Shown here: positions 60,908-64,000 of the stretch, piece by piece
Numbering within the stretch: the stretch's first letter is position 1
How the letters are laid out: every line of letters begins with the position of its first letter
Origin: Firmicutes bacterium UBA6113
GTDB lineage: Bacteria; Bacillota; Clostridia; Tissierellales; Sedimentibacteraceae
Length of the DNA stretch: 64,000 nt
Reading direction: 5' to 3'
Assembly: GCA_002422545.1 (NCBI GenBank)
Contig: DIWF01000025.1
Span: 1-64,000 of the forward strand
The notes under the pieces: generated by a model
Database searches by the model: none
What the model was told of the DNA's origin: nothing
The model's input: the letters and a program-made list of their open reading frames with translations, nothing else
Position numbers and translations under genes: made by a program

Positions 60908-61463
60908 TTATGTACGTTTAGGCGGTATTTTATTTTTGATTGCTGCAATATCAGCAGGTGTGCTTGCATTTTTGAATGATTCTACAAAGGATTTAATTGC
61001 TAAGAACGAAGCCATGGCTGCTACAAGCCCTGAAGTTCTGGAAGCAGTTATGCCTGGTTCGGTAATGTTCAATGATTATGCAGATGCAGCTCTGGTTGAA
61101 ACTATAAAATCAGAAAACGGAAAATTTGTAAATCTTCAAACAGCTGTAGACGGTTCTAACAATGAACTTGGTTATGTTGTAAGAACATTCAGCACAGTTG
61201 CCGGTTATGGCGGAGACATGGAATTGTTTGTCGGTATTTCTCCAGATGGTAAAATTACAGGCGTAAATGTAGTTTCACATTCAGAGACTTCAGGTCTTGG
61301 TTCAAGAACCACAGAACCATCGTTTACTTCACAGTTTGCCGGCAAGGATGCAACTGCAGAAATTACTGATTTTGATGCTATAACAGGAGCTACTAAGTCT
61401 TCTAAATCATTCCTGAGCGCAGTTAACAACGCAATAAGCATCTATGATCAATATTTAAAATAG
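60897..61463 (+). CDS. rnfG: Rnf complex subunit G
   Basis: The 188-residue protein has one N-terminal anchor (about 7-26) and an FMN-binding domain with GYGGDMELFVGISPDGKITG, VVSHSETSGLGSRTTEPSF and the flavinylation site ITGATKSSKSF. FMN is attached to the threonine by ApbE-type flavin transferase, not seen in this window. Confidence 0.96.
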   Translation: MKNSYVRLGGILFLIAAISAGVLAFLNDSTKDLIAKNEAMAATSPEVLEAVMPGSVMFNDYADAALVETIKSENGKFVNLQTAVDGSNNELGYVVRTFSTVAGYGGDMELFVGISPDGKITGVNVVSHSETSGLGSRTTEPSFTSQFAGKDATAEITDFDAITGATKSSKSFLSAVNNAISIYDQYLK

Positions 61464-61472
61464 GAGGAAGAC

Positions 61473-62069
61473 ATGAACAAATTAGATATATTTAAGAATG
61501 GTGTTACCAAAGAGAATCCTATTTTAGTTCAACAGGTTGGTATGTGTGCAACACTTGCTGTTACAACTTCTCTTTTAAACGGAATAGGAATGGGAATAGC
61601 AGTTATAGCTGTTTTGACAGGATCAAACATAGTTATTTCTCTTTTAAGAAAATTTATACCCGATGAGGTACGTATACCTGCATTCGTTATAATAATAGCA
61701 GCATTTACAACTATAGTAGACTTATTGATGCATGCATATACTTTTGCCTTGTATCAGGCTCTGGGTGTATTTATCCCTTTGATAGTTGTAAACTGTTTAA
61801 TTCTTGCCAGAGCAGAAGCATTTGCATTTAAAAACGGTGTAGTTGATTCTATTGTTGACGGTCTTGGAATGGGAGTAGGCTACCTGGTTGCAATGATTTT
61901 ATTAAGTTCAGTAAGAGAATTTTTAGGTAATGGAACACTTTTCGGAATAAATGTCCTTCCGGCATCTTATGAGCCGATGATGATTGCAATTCAGCCACCA
62001 GGAGCTTTCATTATACTTGGATTATTAATAGGTCTTGTAAATTACCTTTCAAGAAGAAAGAAAGCATAG
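61473..62069 (+). CDS. rnfE: Rnf complex subunit E
   Basis: The 198-residue membrane protein has six helices, with NPILVQQVGMCATLAVTTSL and VNCLILARAEAFAFKNGVVD, homologous to NqrD. It is preceded by AGGAGG and ends ten bases before rnfA. It is one of the two inverted-topology channel subunits. Confidence 0.96.
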   Translation: MNKLDIFKNGVTKENPILVQQVGMCATLAVTTSLLNGIGMGIAVIAVLTGSNIVISLLRKFIPDEVRIPAFVIIIAAFTTIVDLLMHAYTFALYQALGVFIPLIVVNCLILARAEAFAFKNGVVDSIVDGLGMGVGYLVAMILLSSVREFLGNGTLFGINVLPASYEPMMIAIQPPGAFIILGLLIGLVNYLSRRKKA

Positions 62070-62081
62070 GAGGTAAGTTAA

Positions 62082-62657
62082 ATGAATTTGATTAGTTTAT
62101 TTATAACATCTGCGATTGTTAACAACATTATATTTTCGCAGTTTTTAGGAGCATGTCCTTTCCTTGGAGTTTCTAAAAAAATAGATACAGCAGCGGGTAT
62201 GGGTATTGCCGTAATATTCGTTATTACATTGGCTTCTGTTATAACTTACATTGTTCAGAAGGCAATTTTGGATACATTAGGGTTACAGTATCTGCAGACA
62301 ATTATGTTTATATTGATAATTGCAGCATTGGTTCAGTTTGTTGAAATGTTCTTGAAGAAATCAGCTCCTGGTCTTTATCAGGCACTTGGTATTTATTTGC
62401 CGCTGATTACTACAAACTGTGCAGTTCTTGGTGTTGCCATCATAAACATTACAAAAGAATATAGCTTCATAGAAGCTATGGTAAACTCTGTTGGAACGTC
62501 ATTGGGATTTTTAATTGCCATTGTGTTGTTTGCAGGAGTGAGAGATAAAGTTGATAATGCAGATTTGCCGGAATCATTGAAGGGTTCAGCTATTTCTCTG
62601 GTTGCAGCGGGTCTTATGTCTATTGCATTCCTTGGTTTCTCCGGATTGCAATTATAG
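62082..62657 (+). CDS. rnfA: Rnf complex subunit A
   Basis: The 191-residue membrane protein (NqrE homologue) has SAIVNNIIFSQFLGACPFLG, LGIYLPLITTNCAVLGVAII and AIVLFAGVRDKV. Paired with RnfE it binds a [2Fe-2S] cluster within the membrane through cysteines near ACPF and TNCAV. Confidence 0.96.
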   Translation: MNLISLFITSAIVNNIIFSQFLGACPFLGVSKKIDTAAGMGIAVIFVITLASVITYIVQKAILDTLGLQYLQTIMFILIIAALVQFVEMFLKKSAPGLYQALGIYLPLITTNCAVLGVAIINITKEYSFIEAMVNSVGTSLGFLIAIVLFAGVRDKVDNADLPESLKGSAISLVAAGLMSIAFLGFSGLQL

Positions 62658-62669
62658 GAGGGTAATAAA

Positions 62670-63641
62670 ATGGTTATAGTTAGTGCAGCAGCGGTAACTG
62701 GCGGAATAGGTGTTGTATGCGGTGTCTTGTTGGCAGTTGCAGCAAAGCTATTTGCAGTTGAAGTTGATCAAAAAGTAATTGAAGTTAGAAATGCATTACC
62801 TGGAGCAAACTGCGGAGGATGCGGGTTTGCAGGATGCGATGCATTGGCAGCTGCCATTGCAGCCGGAAAAGCTCCTGTTAACGGATGTCCTGTTGCAAAT
62901 AAGCAGGCTCATGAAAAAATTGCTTCTATCATGGGAGTAACTGCAGATGAATCAGAAAAGAAAGTTGCACATGTAATGTGCCAGGGCTGCGATACAGTTG
63001 CAAAACAGAAATATGAATATAATGGAGTTCCTGACTGCAAGGCAGCAGCAGCAGTGATGGGCGGAAACAAATCATGCGACAAAGGCTGTCTGGGATTTGG
63101 AAACTGCAAAGTGGTATGTGCTTTTGATGCTATTGAAATAGTTGACGGACTGGCAGTAATTGATAAAGATAAATGTACTTCTTGCGGAAAATGTGTTGAA
63201 GAATGTCCAAAAGCTGTAATTGAATTTGTTCCTTACAAAAACAATGTAATAGTTGGATGCCACAACAAGGATTTCGGCAAAGCTGTAAAAGATGTTTGCT
63301 CAGTAGGCTGCATCGGCTGTAAAATCTGTGAAAAGAACTGTGCATTTGATGCAATTCACGTAACAGATAACTTGGCAAAAGTTGATTACGATAAATGTAC
63401 ACACTGCATGGTTTGTGTTGAAAAGTGCCCTACAAAGGCAATTCAAGGAGATTTGCTTTCTAGAAAGAAAGCTTTCATAGTTGAAGAAGGCTGTATTGGC
63501 TGCACAATATGTGCAAAGAATTGTCCGGTAAGCGCAATTGAAGGTGAACTCAAAAAGACACACAAGGTTGATCCTGACAAGTGCATTGGATGCGGAGTAT
63601 GTGCTACAAAATGTCCTAAGAAAACAATTGAAATGAAATAG
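62670..63641 (+). CDS. rnfB: Rnf complex subunit B (ferredoxin-oxidising)
   Basis: The 323-residue protein has a hydrophobic N-terminus (about 3-24), an Fe-S domain (NCGGCGFAGCDALA, about 48-65) and a chain of [4Fe-4S] motifs (CTSCGKCVEECP, CIGCKICEKNC, CTHCMVCVEKCP, CIGCTICAKNCP, CIGCGVCATKCP). It takes electrons from reduced ferredoxin into the complex. The order rnfCDGEAB is the usual clostridial one. A terminator follows seven bases later. Confidence 0.97.
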   Translation: MVIVSAAAVTGGIGVVCGVLLAVAAKLFAVEVDQKVIEVRNALPGANCGGCGFAGCDALAAAIAAGKAPVNGCPVANKQAHEKIASIMGVTADESEKKVAHVMCQGCDTVAKQKYEYNGVPDCKAAAAVMGGNKSCDKGCLGFGNCKVVCAFDAIEIVDGLAVIDKDKCTSCGKCVEECPKAVIEFVPYKNNVIVGCHNKDFGKAVKDVCSVGCIGCKICEKNCAFDAIHVTDNLAKVDYDKCTHCMVCVEKCPTKAIQGDLLSRKKAFIVEEGCIGCTICAKNCPVSAIEGELKKTHKVDPDKCIGCGVCATKCPKKTIEMK

Positions 63642-63647
63642 TTTAAA

Positions 63648-63677
63648 GACTGTGTCTTAACGGACACAGTTTTTTTA
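63648..63677 (+). terminator. Rho-independent terminator of the rnf operon
   Basis: ACTGTGTC-TTAACG-GACACAGT followed by TTTTTTT. Confidence 0.9.
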
Positions 63678-63711
63678 TAGAATATGAAAGTCTTTTCTTA
63701 TTCTATAAAAA

Positions 63712-63795
63712 CGAGGATTGCAAAGGACGGGACGTCCATGCCGTTAAGAGGGGGACATATGTCCACCTAGCGGGAGTTGCGTAGCAACTCTTTTT
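63712..63795 (+). promoter_or_regulatory. String of short hairpins ending in a terminator-like stem
   Basis: GGACGGGACGTCC and GGACATATGTCC are compact palindromes, followed by GAGTTGC-GTA-GCAACTC and TTTTT (63774-63795). They could form a structured leader or a small RNA with its own terminator. A promoter-like TTGACA lies just after (63812). I recognise no known riboswitch. Confidence 0.35.
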
Positions 63796-63872
63796 ATATG
63801 CAATTATTTTTTGACAAAAACAGAAATTGAATTTATAATGTAGTAAATTATAATAAACCAAAGGATTGAATT

Positions 63873-64000
63873 ATGGAAGCTTTGAAAAAAATTGAAAACG
63901 ATTTAAAAGGAAAAACCATTGAACTTTCAGAATTTAACAAGAACAAAACAGTATTGATTGTCGTAGACATGGTCAATGGTTTTGTTTATTCAGGACCTTT
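63873..64000 (+). CDS. Isochorismatase/cysteine hydrolase-family protein, start only
   Basis: The first 42 residues are visible: MEALKKIENDLKGKTIELSE, then KTVLIVVDMVNGFVYSGP. The VVDMxNGF strand with the catalytic Asp is typical of isochorismatase-like hydrolases such as nicotinamidase. The rest lies outside the window, so the substrate is open. Confidence 0.75.
   Translation, partial: MEALKKIENDLKGKTIELSEFNKNKTVLIVVDMVNGFVYSGP

Noticed and set aside
63712..63795. Known riboswitch in the hairpin string (guanidine-II, fluoride, THF considered)
   Set aside because: Loop and junction bases do not match the consensus of any of these as far as I can judge by eye.

Overview
This is an AT-rich chromosomal window from an anaerobic, spore-forming, Gram-positive bacterium of the Clostridia/Tissierellia type; a Sedimentibacter-like organism fits, but that is inference from gene content only. 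The evidence is a pro-sigma-K gene and a spoIVFA/spoIVFB-like pair (endospore formation), a complete Rnf complex (anaerobic ferredoxin:NAD+ energy conservation), a complete selenocysteine system, strong AGGAGG-type ribosome binding sites and many rho-independent terminators. Apart from one insertion sequence cut by the left edge, the content is core chromosome with little sign of recent transfer.

Layout. 1-263: end of an IS150-group IS3 element. 0.3-1.5 kb: peroxiredoxin and a doubtful small ORF, both on the minus strand. 1.65-4.6 kb: mltG-trmR-trhP (cell wall lytic transglycosylase plus wobble-uridine modification). 4.7-9.8 kb: small genes including a candidate 37-residue membrane selenoprotein, a rubrerythrin-like protein, a cystine-type symporter preceded by a Cys-Cys-Cys-Cys leader peptide, an alpha/beta hydrolase, a Nudix protein and a CDGSH protein. 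10-13.7 kb: fbp, sigK and a Met-Pro-repeat protein that may be a spore coat component. 13.8-18.9 kb: a PHP phosphatase, a mannose-class PTS with IIC and IID fused, then nadD-yqeK-rsfS-ridA. 19-30.9 kb: a D,D-carboxypeptidase, comEA, selD (itself with an in-frame UGA), selA, selB, an orphan response regulator, carAB behind a leader-peptide attenuator, and selC (tRNA-Sec).

31-40.3 kb: a universal stress protein, a DUF1232 protein, a kinase-like membrane protein without catalytic motifs, a MacAB-type ABC efflux operon, an MscS channel, a small zinc-ribbon reading frame broken by TAA, a hotdog thioesterase, nrdR and a DUF4241 protein. 40.4-52.5 kb: corA, a NusG-II/Gx-transporter/DUF4321 group, maf-radC-mreBCD-PBP2, a MinD-like ATPase with a degenerate P-loop, spoIVFA, a short spoIVFB and an acetyltransferase. 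52.6-64 kb: a cytoplasmic-type amidase, tRNA-Leu(GAG), a PhzF-like protein, a redox-regulatory module (DRTGG, anti-sigma-type ATPase, sensory-type FeFe-hydrogenase homologue, DRTGG, PHP, HATPase), then rnfCDGEAB and the start of an isochorismatase-family gene.

How it fits together. The sel genes supply the machinery that would read UGA in selD and in the candidate small selenoprotein. The sporulation parts form a chain: a sigma-E-like promoter drives pro-sigK, SpoIVFA/SpoIVFB would process pro-sigma-K, and sigma-K-like promoters sit before the Met-Pro-repeat gene and the amidase. The module next to Rnf looks like a device that senses redox or H2 state beside the main energy-converting complex. 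Most interesting for follow-up are the CxxU membrane peptide, the two leader-peptide attenuators (cystine symporter, carAB), the hydrogenase-sensor/Rnf neighbourhood, the fused PTS IIC-IID and the pseudokinase-like protein.
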